From: Tsukamurella sp. TY48
GTDB lineage: Bacteria > Actinomycetota > Actinomycetes > Mycobacteriales > Mycobacteriaceae
Reading direction: 5' to 3'
Length of the DNA: 64,000 nucleotides
NCBI RefSeq assembly: GCF_019656655.1
Contig: NZ_BPMV01000001.1
Coordinates: forward strand, 1,302,001-1,366,000
Position 1 is the stretch's first letter, and every line of letters starts with the position of its first letter. The notes under the pieces are model-generated. The model was not told the DNA's origin and did not search any database. It saw only the letters and a list, made by a program, of their open reading frames with translations. The position numbers and the translations under genes are program-made. This document shows positions 1-7,402 of the stretch, one piece after another.

Positions 1-595
1 AGACCATGGCGGTCACTCCGCCCTTGGCGAAGTAGGCGTTGGCGGAGGCCGCCTTCTGATCGCCCACGGCCCGCTCGAACTCCAGCACGAAGCCGGTGGC
101 GCCGGTGCCCTTCGGCAGGTCCTTGCGGGTGGTGGTCTGCTGGACCGCCCCGAGGCGCACCTGGGCGCACTCGCCGGTGCCGGCGGCCTCGAAGACGGAC
201 ACCTTGGCCTCACCGGGGAGGAAGTTCACGCCGTAGGTCACCTGCTGCCCCTTGGCGACGTTCTGCTGCGTCCCGTACTTGACGGTGTCGGCCACCTCCT
301 GCTGCGCGGCCACGTTCTTGTCCTTGCACGCGGCGGGGGTGATCTCCACGTCCTTCATCTGCTGCACCGCCTGCAGCGAGCTCATCAGTGCGCTGTCGGC
401 GGGCACCGTCGTCACGGTGTAGCCCTCGGGCAGGTCCGCCTGGACCAGCGCCTTCGAGGCCGCGGGCGAGGCACTGTCGGCGCTGGACGGCGACGGTGCG
501 CTCTCGCCCCCGCCCCCGCAGGCGGTGAGCGCGAGGCCTACCGCGGCCACTCCGGCGACGACGGAGCTGATACGAACCGGACCGGTGCGGCGCAA
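1..595 (-). CDS. exported lipoprotein, C-terminus cut by window edge
   Basis: The N-terminal 198 residues of a secreted lipoprotein are visible; the gene runs off the left edge. I chose the TTG start because AGGAGA lies 5 nt upstream, and translation from it gives a twin-arginine-like MRR start, a hydrophobic stretch and the lipobox LTAC at about residue 26, followed by a Gly/Ser/Pro linker. The mature part is soluble-looking with a few cysteines and no domain I recognise. It is probably diacylated and anchored on the outer face of the cytoplasmic membrane. The next gene (MFS fusion) lies downstream on the same strand order but is separated by about 37 bp, so co-transcription is possible. The family is unknown to me; small actinobacterial lipoproteins with this layout are common. 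Confidence 0.7.
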   Translation of the reverse strand, partial: MRRTGPVRISSVVAGVAAVGLALTACGGGGESAPSPSSADSASPAASKALVQADLPEGYTVTTVPADSALMSSLQAVQQMKDVEITPAACKDKNVAAQQEVADTVKYGTQQNVAKGQQVTYGVNFLPGEAKVSVFEAAGTGECAQVRLGAVQQTTTRKDLPKGTGATGFVLEFERAVGDQKAASANAYFAKGGVTAMV

Positions 596-632
596 GGGAA
601 TCTCCTCTGGGGCGGGGAACGACCGAAATCCG

Positions 633-3600
633 TTAGACCTTAGCGAAGCGCCGCAGGAAGGACTCGGTGAAGGCCGGATACCGGCCGTCGGCGAGCGCGC
701 GCCGGGCCTCGGCGGCGAGGGACACGAAGAAGTGCTCGTTGTGCAGGGTGCACAGGGTGACGGCGAGGCCCTCGTTCGCGGCGAACAGGTGGTGCACGTA
801 GGCGCGGGTGAAATCGTCGGCCGGGTTGGCCGGCCCGTGCCGCTCGGCACCGGGGTCGAGCGGCCGGAAGTCCGTGCGCAGCGCGGAATCCGTGACATCG
901 ACGATGCCGTCGCGGGTGTACACGCGCCCCTGGGCGGCGGCCTCCGCGGGGGCGGTTCCGTCGATCACGTCGATGCCCGCCTCGATGGCGGCGAACAGGT
1001 CGGCCGGGGTGGCGATGGCGGGCAGGTGCCGCGGGCGTTCCCGGTCGAGTTCCTCGACGGCGGCGCGCAGCTGGAGCGATTGCGCCGACGCGGAGCCGAT
1101 GCCGTCGATGCGGTAGCCACCGAATCCGAGGCCACCGGCCTGGACGTCCTGTTCGGAGAGGCGGCGCAGTCCGCGTGCGGCGGCGCGGCGCAGACCGGCG
1201 TCGGCGCCGCCGGTGACCACGGCCCACAACGATTGCCGGTCGCCGCGGTCGGCGGTCTGCCAGGAGTGCTCCACGAGGGCGCGGGCGGCCCACCGCTGGG
1301 AGCGGTCGACACCGGCCTGCAGCTGTGCGCGGGGCGCGGTCGCGGGCACCGGATCGGCCAGCGCGAAGGCGATGTCGACGCCGATGCGGTGCGCCACGCG
1401 GACGGCCTCCTCGGGGTCCCAGCGGTGCGCGCCACCGTCGAGCCGGCTCCGGAAGGCGATGCCCTCCTCGGTCACCCGGGTCTTCTTCGCCGCGGCGACG
1501 GCGGTGATGCCGGTGTCGCCCAGGGTGGGCGCGGTCCAGGCCATGGCCTTGCCGATGCCGCCGGCACCCTCGATGACGGCGGTGCCGGGCTGCAGGTAGA
1601 GCTCGTGCAGGTCCACGGTGAGCGCCTGCACGCCGAGTCCGGCCAGGACCTCGGGGGTGATGCCGGCCACGGCGCCGCGCGTGGCGACGGGCAGGTAGGC
1701 GGGCGTGGCGATCTCGCCGTGCGGGGTGCTGACGCGCCCGATCCGGGCGGCGCCGGGTCCCTGGGCCTCCACTCGGAAGGAGACGGGGTCGGACGCGCCC
1801 ACGGCGCGCAGCCGGGTGTGCCCGGCGATGGCGCGGTAGCCGGTGCGCAGCTCGGCGAGCTCGGCCGCCAGTTCCGCGTTCTGGGTGCGCAGCTCGGCGA
1901 TCTCGGCCATGGCCGGATCGACAGCGATGGGGCGGGTGCGTTCTTCGTCGGGCTGCACGGGATCGACGGTACGCGGCGGAGCCTTCGGCGTCTCCCCCGT
2001 GAGCGCGGCCGGAGCGCCGGCGGCCGGAGTGGTGGCGGCGGGGGTCTCGACCTCGGCGACGGGGCCGCCGGCGAGCACCGCGGTGGCGACCTCCTCCTGC
2101 ACCGACTCGATGGCCGGCCCGGTGCGCAGCGGCACCGACTTCCAGAACAGCACCAGCACCAGGCCGATCGCGGAGAGCACGGTCACGGCCAGGAAGACGG
2201 TGTCCATCGAGTCGGCGAACCCGGCCTTGAAGGGGTGCACCAGGGTCGACGGGAGCTTCTGCAGCGCCGAGGTGTCGGACATGATGCCGCTGACGGCGCT
2301 CGAATCGCGGTTGGCGAGCTTGGTGGCGAAGTCCTGGGCGGCCGGACCGTCGTGGCCGGCGGCGGCGCGCTGCAGCGCGGCCGTGTACTCCGGATCGGAT
2401 GCGGCGTCGGTGAGCCGGGACTGCATGTTCTTCGGCATCTCCGAGAACAGGACGGAGAGGAAGACGGCCACGCCGAGGGTGCCGCCGATCTGCCGGAAGA
2501 AGGTGGCGGCGGCGGTCGAGACGCCCATATCGCTGGGCGGCAGGATGTTCTGCATCGCCAGCGTGAGCGGCTGCATCAGGTTGCCGAGGCCGAAGCCGAT
2601 GAGCGCGGCGCCCGCCATCACGGCGCCGAGCTTCACATCGGCGGTCACGTAGTGCAGGGCGAACATGCCCACGGTGAGCAGGACGGCGCCGATGATCGGG
2701 TAGATCCGGTAGCGGCCGGTGCGCGAGATCATCTGGCCCGCCAGGATCGAGCCCATCATGAGTCCGAGCACCATGGGCAGCATCATGAATCCGGCCACGG
2801 TGGGGCTGGCGCCGCGGACCACCTGGAAGTACTGCGGCAGCAGCGAGATTCCGCCGAACATCGCGGCGCCCACGACCACCGAGATCAGCACGCCCTGCGC
2901 GAAGATCCGGTTCTTGAAGATCCGCAGCGGGATGATCGCGTCCTCGCCCATCATCTTCTCGACGATGATGAAGGCGAGCACACCGCCCGCGCCCACGGCG
3001 TAGCAGGTGATGGACTTGGTGGAGCCCCAGCCCCATTCGCGGCCCTGTTCGGCGACGATCAGCAGCGGGACGATGCCCAGGGCGAGGGTGAAGGCGCCCA
3101 CCCAGTCGATCCGGACGCCCTCGCGGCGGGTGTGCGGCAGGTGCAGGACGCGCGAGACCACGAGCAGCGCGATGATGCCGATCGGCACGTTCACCAGGAA
3201 CACCCAGCGCCAGCCGGTGATGCCCAGGATGGAGTCGGCGCCGGAGAAGACGCCACCCAGCACGGGCCCGAGCACTGAGCTGGTGCCGAAGACGGCCAGG
3301 AAGTAGCCCTGGTAGCGGGCGCGTTCGCGGGGCGGCACGATATCGCCCACGATGGTGAGCGCCAACGACATCAGGCCGCCGGCGCCCAGGCCCTGGACGG
3401 CGCGGAAGGCGGCGAGCTCGTACATCGAGGTCGAGAAGCTGCACAGCAGCGATCCGAGTACGAAGACGATGATCGCGAACATGAAGAAGGGCTTGCGCCC
3501 GTAGATGTCCGAGAGCTTGCCGTACAGCGGGGTCACGATCGTCGACGTGATGAGGTACGCGGTGGTCACCCAGGCCTGCAGCTGATATCCGCTCAGGTCG

Positions 3601-3758
3601 TCGGCGATGGTGCGGATCGCGGTGGAGACGATCGTCTGGTCGAGCGCGGCGAGGAACATGCCGGTCATCAGTCCGGCCAGGATGTAGAGGATCTGCTTGT
3701 GCGTCAGCCCCGGCGCCGCAGCGTCGTCGATCACGGGCTGTTCGGTGGTGGCTGTCAT
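633..3758 (-). CDS. DHA2 drug-efflux MFS protein fused to degenerate tRNA-guanine transglycosylase domain
   Basis: This 1041-residue protein has two parts. Residues 1 to about 560 are an EmrB/QacA-type, 14-helix proton antiporter: motif A is GKLSDIYGRKP, motif C is GPVLGGVFSG, and the start of helix 1 carries LDQTIVSTA. A Pro/Ala linker and a short coiled coil (AELRTQNAELAAELAELR) follow. Residues 654-1041 resemble the whole length of TGT: HGEIATPAYLPVATRG, TEEGIAFRSRLDGGAH, GIDVIDG near the nucleophile Asp, and TRAYVHHLFAANEGLA. The guanine-binding DSGGFQ is replaced by GDTGITA, GGLAVGE by GGLGFGG, and the CxCxxC zinc cysteines are gone, so normal base exchange is unlikely. The start ATG overlaps the stop of the MarR gene (ATGA), arguing for coupled translation and MarR control of a drug exporter. 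The fused domain may be regulatory or bind a nucleobase; that is inference. Confidence 0.85.
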   Translation of the reverse strand: MTATTEQPVIDDAAAPGLTHKQILYILAGLMTGMFLAALDQTIVSTAIRTIADDLSGYQLQAWVTTAYLITSTIVTPLYGKLSDIYGRKPFFMFAIIVFVLGSLLCSFSTSMYELAAFRAVQGLGAGGLMSLALTIVGDIVPPRERARYQGYFLAVFGTSSVLGPVLGGVFSGADSILGITGWRWVFLVNVPIGIIALLVVSRVLHLPHTRREGVRIDWVGAFTLALGIVPLLIVAEQGREWGWGSTKSITCYAVGAGGVLAFIIVEKMMGEDAIIPLRIFKNRIFAQGVLISVVVGAAMFGGISLLPQYFQVVRGASPTVAGFMMLPMVLGLMMGSILAGQMISRTGRYRIYPIIGAVLLTVGMFALHYVTADVKLGAVMAGAALIGFGLGNLMQPLTLAMQNILPPSDMGVSTAAATFFRQIGGTLGVAVFLSVLFSEMPKNMQSRLTDAASDPEYTAALQRAAAGHDGPAAQDFATKLANRDSSAVSGIMSDTSALQKLPSTLVHPFKAGFADSMDTVFLAVTVLSAIGLVLVLFWKSVPLRTGPAIESVQEEVATAVLAGGPVAEVETPAATTPAAGAPAALTGETPKAPPRTVDPVQPDEERTRPIAVDPAMAEIAELRTQNAELAAELAELRTGYRAIAGHTRLRAVGASDPVSFRVEAQGPGAARIGRVSTPHGEIATPAYLPVATRGAVAGITPEVLAGLGVQALTVDLHELYLQPGTAVIEGAGGIGKAMAWTAPTLGDTGITAVAAAKKTRVTEEGIAFRSRLDGGAHRWDPEEAVRVAHRIGVDIAFALADPVPATAPRAQLQAGVDRSQRWAARALVEHSWQTADRGDRQSLWAVVTGGADAGLRRAAARGLRRLSEQDVQAGGLGFGGYRIDGIGSASAQSLQLRAAVEELDRERPRHLPAIATPADLFAAIEAGIDVIDGTAPAEAAAQGRVYTRDGIVDVTDSALRTDFRPLDPGAERHGPANPADDFTRAYVHHLFAANEGLAVTLCTLHNEHFFVSLAAEARRALADGRYPAFTESFLRRFAKV

Positions 3759-4231
3759 CCGGGCTCCCGCATCAGTCGGAGGGCTTGTTCGAACTGGTGC
3801 AGGGCGCGGTTGCCCAGCTTGACGAACTGGTCGATCTCGTCGTCGGACCACTGGTCCAGCAGTGGCCGCAGTCGCTCGTTGCGGGATTCGCGGATGGCTG
3901 CGACCTTCGCCTTCCCGGTGTCGGTGGCGGCGACGAGGGCGGCGCGGCGGTCCGACGGGTCCGGGCTGCGTTCGGCGTACCCGAGATTGGTGAGGGTGGT
4001 CACGTACCGGCTGGCCGTCGACGGGTCGGTGTGGATCTGCTCGGCGAGCACGGAGGACCGCATGGGTCCGCCGTTGACCAGAGCGAACAGCGCCGAGTAT
4101 GCCGCGAGCTCGACCCCGTCGGGCGCCACGGCGTGCCGCGTCATCGCGGAGTGCCGTTCCTTGAGTCGGGTCAGGTCGGAGATCACGCGGACCAGATCCT
4201 CGATCCGGTCCGCCCGTTCATCGTCGGTCAT
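3755..4231 (-). CDS. MarR-family transcriptional regulator
   Basis: A 158-residue winged-helix repressor. The core is visible as the recognition segment HTDPSTASRYVTTL (about residues 66-80) and the wing with DPSDRRA, the signature of MarR proteins. I chose the ATG that has GGAGG 5 nt upstream, 18 codons inside the longest frame. Its stop codon overlaps the start of the efflux fusion gene, so the regulator and the pump form one translationally coupled unit. By analogy with MarR/EmrR it should repress this unit and be released by a small lipophilic ligand. The leader upstream contains a short CTGC-GT-GCAG inverted repeat, too small to call an operator. Confidence 0.88.
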   Translation of the reverse strand: MTDDERADRIEDLVRVISDLTRLKERHSAMTRHAVAPDGVELAAYSALFALVNGGPMRSSVLAEQIHTDPSTASRYVTTLTNLGYAERSPDPSDRRAALVAATDTGKAKVAAIRESRNERLRPLLDQWSDDEIDQFVKLGNRALHQFEQALRLMREPG

Positions 4232-4341
4232 CTCGCCTCCGCAGCTTCCACCCCGGGCCGCGCACCTGTGCGACCGCGGCATCAAACTGCGTGCAGCCTA
4301 CAACTATGTACTGCGATCGTCGATTCGGGCGAAGCGCCCGT

Positions 4342-4833
4342 TCACTCCGATGTCCGCACTATTCCGGCGCCGGTCAGGGCCACGAGCGCATCGAAATCGG
4401 TGCGGAAGATGGTGTCGTGCGTCCCGGCGGCGGCGTACAGATCGGGGTACTGGCGCAGCGATTCGTCGATCACGGTGACCAGGGGCGCCGGGTGTCCCAC
4501 GGGCGAGACTCCGCCGATCACCTGACCGGTGGCGGCGGCCACGTCGTCGGGTTTGGCGCGCGCGATCCGTCCGTAGCCGAGCCGCCCGGCCAGGCCCGCG
4601 GTGTCCACCCGGTGCCGCCCGCTGGACAGGACCAGCAGGGGCGCACCGTCGGCCAGGAAGACGAGGCTGTTGGCGATGGCGCCCACCTCGCAGCCGAGGG
4701 CGGCCGCCGCCTCGGCCGCGGTGGCGGCGCCGCCGGGGACGAACCGCACGGTGTCGGGGTGTCCGGCCGCGGCGAGCGCGGTGCGCACGGTCTCGGTGCG
4801 GCGACTGAAGGGAGTCGGGTCGGCCTCGGTCAT
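4342..4833 (-). CDS. YbaK/ProX-type aminoacyl-tRNA deacylase-like protein
   Basis: A 163-residue single-domain protein of the YbaK/EbsC superfamily, whose members hydrolyse mischarged tRNA in trans (for example Cys-tRNA(Pro)). Recognisable are TAAEAAAALGCEVGAIANSLVF (here split as TAAEAAAALG and IANSLVF), the Arg/His segment SSGRHRVD and the loop GVSPVGHPAPL, which matches the conserved GG-SP-GH active-site loop. The length fits the family. A CATACT box 8 nt before the ATG suggests a leaderless transcript. It is not obviously in an operon with either neighbour. Which tRNA it edits cannot be read from the sequence. Confidence 0.88.
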   Translation of the reverse strand: MTEADPTPFSRRTETVRTALAAAGHPDTVRFVPGGAATAAEAAAALGCEVGAIANSLVFLADGAPLLVLSSGRHRVDTAGLAGRLGYGRIARAKPDDVAAATGQVIGGVSPVGHPAPLVTVIDESLRQYPDLYAAAGTHDTIFRTDFDALVALTGAGIVRTSE

Positions 4834-4860
4834 GCCGACCAGTATGCCGCGGACCTGCGG

Positions 4861-5250
4861 TTACGCCGCCAGGAGGGAGGCGATGAGCTGCTGCGTGCGG
4901 GCGCCGCCCACGGGGCGCAGCACCACGGCGTCGGCCACCTCGGCGGCGTAGACGTCGTCGATCAGCGACTTCAGGCCCGACGGTGTGCCCACGTAGGTCA
5001 CGCCGTCGGTGGCGGCGCCGAGGCTGGCGTAGCTGGCGCGGGCCTGGGCGGCCTGCTCGTCGATCACCACGTCCACCTCGAGCGCGACCGCGCCCGGCTC
5101 CCGTCCGGCGCGCTCGGCCTCGGCGCGCAGGTAGTGCCGCTCCTTCTGGGCGAGCCGCAGATCGGCGGCGCGCACGCGCGTCAGCTCCGTGGCGGCGGGC
5201 TCGCCGTCGACGGCGATCACCAGGGCGGGGCGGGAGACGGTCGCGGTCAT
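4861..5250 (-). CDS. small protein resembling C-terminal half of luciferase-like monooxygenases
   Basis: A 129-residue protein. Its segment VDVVIDEQAAQARASYASLG followed by VGTPSGLKSLIDDVYAAEV and a terminal AVVLRPVGG resembles the last two beta/alpha units of luciferase-like (LLM) flavin enzymes, where GTP starts the helix that closes the barrel. The N-terminal half that binds FMN/F420 in intact enzymes is absent, so it is unlikely to be a stand-alone oxidoreductase. It starts 24 bp after the stop of the riboswitch-controlled aminotransferase with GGAGGAACACG before its ATG, so it belongs to that SAM-regulated operon. It could be an accessory subunit or a decayed enzyme; the lack of stops and normal codon use favour a functional protein. 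The homology call is tentative. Confidence 0.6.
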   Translation of the reverse strand: MTATVSRPALVIAVDGEPAATELTRVRAADLRLAQKERHYLRAEAERAGREPGAVALEVDVVIDEQAAQARASYASLGAATDGVTYVGTPSGLKSLIDDVYAAEVADAVVLRPVGGARTQQLIASLLAA

Positions 5251-5274
5251 CGTGTTCCTCCGGGTTCTCCAGGG

Positions 5275-6564
5275 TTACTTCGGTTGTGCGGTCAGGTCTT
5301 CGAGAGCGCGCACCAGGCGGTGCACATCGTTCTCGCCGGTGCCGAGGCCGAGGCTGGCGCGGACGGCACCGTCGTAGCATCCCAATCGGTTAACCACGGG
5401 ATGCGCGCAGAACTTCCCGTCGCGCACGCCGATCCCGTAGCGGGACGAGAGGAACTCGGCCACCTCGCGCGGGGTTCGTCCGTCCACGGTGAAGGCCACG
5501 ATGCCCACGCGGTCGGTGGAATCGGCCCAGATCCGCAGCGGGCGCACGCCGTCGATCCGGTTGAGCGAGCCCAGCAGCAGGTCGGTGAGGTAGTGCTCGT
5601 GTCGCGCGATCTCGGCCTCGCCGAGCTCGGCGATCGCCTCGCAGGCGGCGCCGATCGCGACCGCGCCCAGCACGTTCGGCGAGCCGGCCTCGTGCCGCGC
5701 GGGGCCGGTGTGCCAGGCCACCTCGACGGACTTCGCGACCGGAGTGCCGATCACCTCGTAGCTGGCGCCGCCGCCGCAGCGGTAGGGCTCGGCCTCGTCG
5801 AACCAGTCGGCCCGGCCCACGAGCACGCCCGAGCCGAAGGGGGCGTACAGCTTGTGTCCGGAGAAGGCGAGGTAGTCGATGCCGCTGTCCCGGAGCGAGA
5901 TCCGACGGTGCGGCACCAGCTGGGCGCCGTCCACGGCGATCCGGGCGCCGTGCCGGTGGGCGAGGGCGGCGAGGCGGCGGATGGGCAGCACCTCACCGGT
6001 CACGTTGGAGGCACCGGTCACGCTGAGCAGCGCGGCCGGGCGGCGGGACAGTTCGGCCTCGACGGCCGCGAGCGTGCCCTCGATCGACAGCGGCGCGGAG
6101 ACCACGCGGGCGCCGATCCGCTTCCAGGGCAGCAGGTTCGCGTGGTGCTCGCAGTCGAGCACCACCACCTCGCCGGGAACACAGGCGGCCAGCAGGTTGA
6201 GCGAGTCGGTGGTGTTGCCGGTGAAGATCACATGGTCGTCCGCGCGGGCGCCGATGAACTCGGCCACGATGTCGCGGGCGGCCTCGTAGCGGGCGGTGGA
6301 GCGCTGCGAGAGGTAGCCGGCGCCGCGGTGCACGCTGGCGTACTCGGCGAGCGCCCGCTGCACCGCCTCCTGCACCGGGAGCAGGGCCGGAGCACTGGCG
6401 GCGTAGTCGAAGTTGGCGTAGCGCACGGTGGCGCCGTCGGCGAGCGGGACGAACTCGTCGGCCCCTGTGACCTGGGCGATCGGCCCGAAGGCGAGCGGAT
6501 CGGCGGCGCGCGCGGGGCGGCGGGTGGGGGCGAGGCAGGCGGTCCGGTCGAGGATCGTGGTCAT
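5275..6564 (-). CDS. class V aminotransferase, cysteine-desulfurase-like, under SAM-IV riboswitch
   Basis: A 429-residue fold-type I PLP enzyme. Signatures are NFDYAASAPALLPV near the N-terminus, FTGNTTDSLNLLA, the cofactor-binding DGAQLVPHR (Asp-x-x-Gln) and the Schiff-base lysine in SGHKLYAPFGSG; the C-terminal RDGKFCAHP offers a Cys-His pair near the position of the SufS active-site loop. This places it with SufS/CsdA-like cysteine desulfurases and related C-S lyases rather than the housekeeping IscS, although the substrate is not certain. AAGGA precedes the ATG. The 5' leader carries a SAM-IV riboswitch, so expression should fall when S-adenosylmethionine is abundant. That ties the enzyme to sulfur or methionine supply. 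A half-size luciferase-like protein follows in the same operon. Confidence 0.85.
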   Translation of the reverse strand: MTTILDRTACLAPTRRPARAADPLAFGPIAQVTGADEFVPLADGATVRYANFDYAASAPALLPVQEAVQRALAEYASVHRGAGYLSQRSTARYEAARDIVAEFIGARADDHVIFTGNTTDSLNLLAACVPGEVVVLDCEHHANLLPWKRIGARVVSAPLSIEGTLAAVEAELSRRPAALLSVTGASNVTGEVLPIRRLAALAHRHGARIAVDGAQLVPHRRISLRDSGIDYLAFSGHKLYAPFGSGVLVGRADWFDEAEPYRCGGGASYEVIGTPVAKSVEVAWHTGPARHEAGSPNVLGAVAIGAACEAIAELGEAEIARHEHYLTDLLLGSLNRIDGVRPLRIWADSTDRVGIVAFTVDGRTPREVAEFLSSRYGIGVRDGKFCAHPVVNRLGCYDGAVRASLGLGTGENDVHRLVRALEDLTAQPK

Positions 6565-6573
6565 CGTGAAACA

Positions 6574-6589
6574 TCCTTCGTGTCAAGGA
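6574..6589 (-). promoter_or_regulatory. hairpin that would mask the aminotransferase ribosome-binding site
   Basis: In the mRNA sense, TCCTT, a 6-nt loop and AAGGA form a perfect 5-bp stem. AAGGA is the Shine-Dalgarno sequence of the aminotransferase gene. It lies about 45 nt after the riboswitch aptamer and is a plausible translational expression platform. There is no terminator-like hairpin plus U-run in the leader, which supports control at initiation of translation. The mechanism is inferred. Confidence 0.5.
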
Positions 6590-6632
6590 CTCGTCGCCCG
6601 ATGAGCCCGACACGTGCCGGGAAACGACGAAT

Positions 6633-6741
6633 CCGCGCTTGCCGCGCTCGTTCGGCGCGGCCAGGTCGTCACCCGGAGCACCCCACCGCGGTGGAGGGTT
6701 GCCGACCAGCGAGCCGGGGCTTCGCGCTGGCACTCATGACC
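6633..6741 (-). promoter_or_regulatory. SAM-IV riboswitch aptamer
   Basis: Read on the minus strand, the leader begins GGTCATGAGTGCCAGCG and continues with AGCCCCGGCT, GGCAACCCTCCACC, GCGGTGGGGTGCTCCGGGTG and ACGACC, then a pseudoknot-type tail ending GGCAAGCGCGG. From memory this is nearly base-for-base the actinobacterial SAM-IV class (the mycobacterial example used for structure work), including the P1 pairing of GGTCAT with the ACGACC side and the distal GGCAAGCGCGG that distinguishes SAM-IV from SAM-I. The ligand should be S-adenosylmethionine. It precedes a PLP enzyme of the cysteine-desulfurase type. Confidence 0.9.
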
Positions 6742-6748
6742 TGACGCA

Positions 6749-6778
6749 AGAATGCACTGCGCGCCCGGGCCTCGTCAA
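6749..6778 (-). promoter_or_regulatory. promoter of the SAM-IV transcript
   Basis: On the minus strand TTGACG (-35) is followed after 18 nt by CATTCT (-10). Transcription would start about 7 nt later, right at the first base of the riboswitch, which supports both calls. Confidence 0.6.
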
Positions 6779-6827
6779 GGCTGGAATCACGGCGCGCGAA
6801 AACCTGCGTGAGGCATCTCACCTTTTC

Positions 6828-6856
6828 TGGAATCATTCCAATTAACCGCGTAGGGT
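6828..6856 (+). promoter_or_regulatory. dps promoter with 13-bp palindrome over the -35 region
   Basis: TGGAATCATTCCA is a perfect odd palindrome (6828-6840). Its left half would serve as a weak -35 (TGGAAT), with TAGGGT as -10 after 17 bp. The half-site CTGGAATCA is repeated 46 bp upstream (6781-6789). The arrangement looks like a repressor operator on the dps promoter; the regulator is unknown. Confidence 0.5.
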
Positions 6857-6911
6857 CGGTTCCACCGGGTGAACAGCCCGTCGAGATCCATTCCCCACCA
6901 AGGAGGTAACG

Positions 6912-7385
6912 ATGTCGAACCCCATCACCAGCACCCTGTCCCCCGAGGCCCAGAAGGTGGCAGGCGATGCCCTGCAGGGCTCCCTCGTCGACCTGATCGA
7001 CCTCGGCCTGATCGCCAAGCAGGCCCACTGGAACGTGGTCGGCTCGCAGTTCCGGTCCGTGCATCTGCAGCTCGATGAGCTGGTCACCGATTCCCGGACC
7101 TTCGTCGACGAGGTGGCCGAGCGTGCCGCAGCGATCGGCGTGAGCCCCGACGGCCGCGCGGAGACCGTGGCCAAGACCGCCTCGACCGTCGGTTTCGAGG
7201 GCGGCTGGCAGCAGGACGGCACCGTGGTCGCGAAGATCGTGCAGAACCTGGCCGCCGTGGTGACCGCGCTGCGCGCACGGATCGAGGCCACCGAATCGGC
7301 CGATCCGGTCACCCAGGACCTGTTGATCTCCATCACCGCGCGTCTGGAGCAGCTGCACTGGATGTGGCAGGCCCAGCAGGCCTGA
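6912..7385 (+). CDS. dps: Dps-family DNA-binding ferritin-like protein
   Basis: A 157-residue Dps protein (starved-cell DNA protection, iron oxidation and storage in a 12-mer shell). The inter-subunit ferroxidase centre is visible: KQAHWNVVG with the His, then HLQLDELV and FVDEVAER supplying His/Asp/Glu ligands. The C-terminal helix ends in WQAQQA without a long lysine-rich tail, so direct DNA binding may be weak. AAGGAGG sits 5 nt before the ATG. A palindrome overlaps its predicted promoter. It is transcribed away from the SAM-IV operon, with their promoters back to back, and the NagD-like gene that follows has its own promoter. Confidence 0.92.
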   Translation: MSNPITSTLSPEAQKVAGDALQGSLVDLIDLGLIAKQAHWNVVGSQFRSVHLQLDELVTDSRTFVDEVAERAAAIGVSPDGRAETVAKTASTVGFEGGWQQDGTVVAKIVQNLAAVVTALRARIEATESADPVTQDLLISITARLEQLHWMWQAQQA

Positions 7386-7390
7386 CGGCG

Positions 7391-7396
7391 TAGATT
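7391..7396 (+). promoter_or_regulatory. -10 box of leaderless HAD-hydrolase transcript
   Basis: TAGATT ends 7 nt before the ATG of the HAD gene, which has no Shine-Dalgarno sequence. Transcription would start at the A of the ATG. Confidence 0.55.
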
Positions 7397-7402
7397 CGGC
7401 AC

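Noticed and set aside
525-3278. A 917-codon open frame on the plus strand opposite the MFS/TGT gene
   Set aside because: Its Gly/Arg/Ala/His-rich composition is that of an antisense frame of a high-GC gene, it has no motifs, and the minus strand encodes a recognisable protein over the same stretch.
6565-6911. SAM-I or a T-box as the leader class
   Set aside because: The core GGTCATGAGTGCCAGCG and the distal GGCAAGCGCGG fit SAM-IV; there is no T-box sequence or specifier loop.
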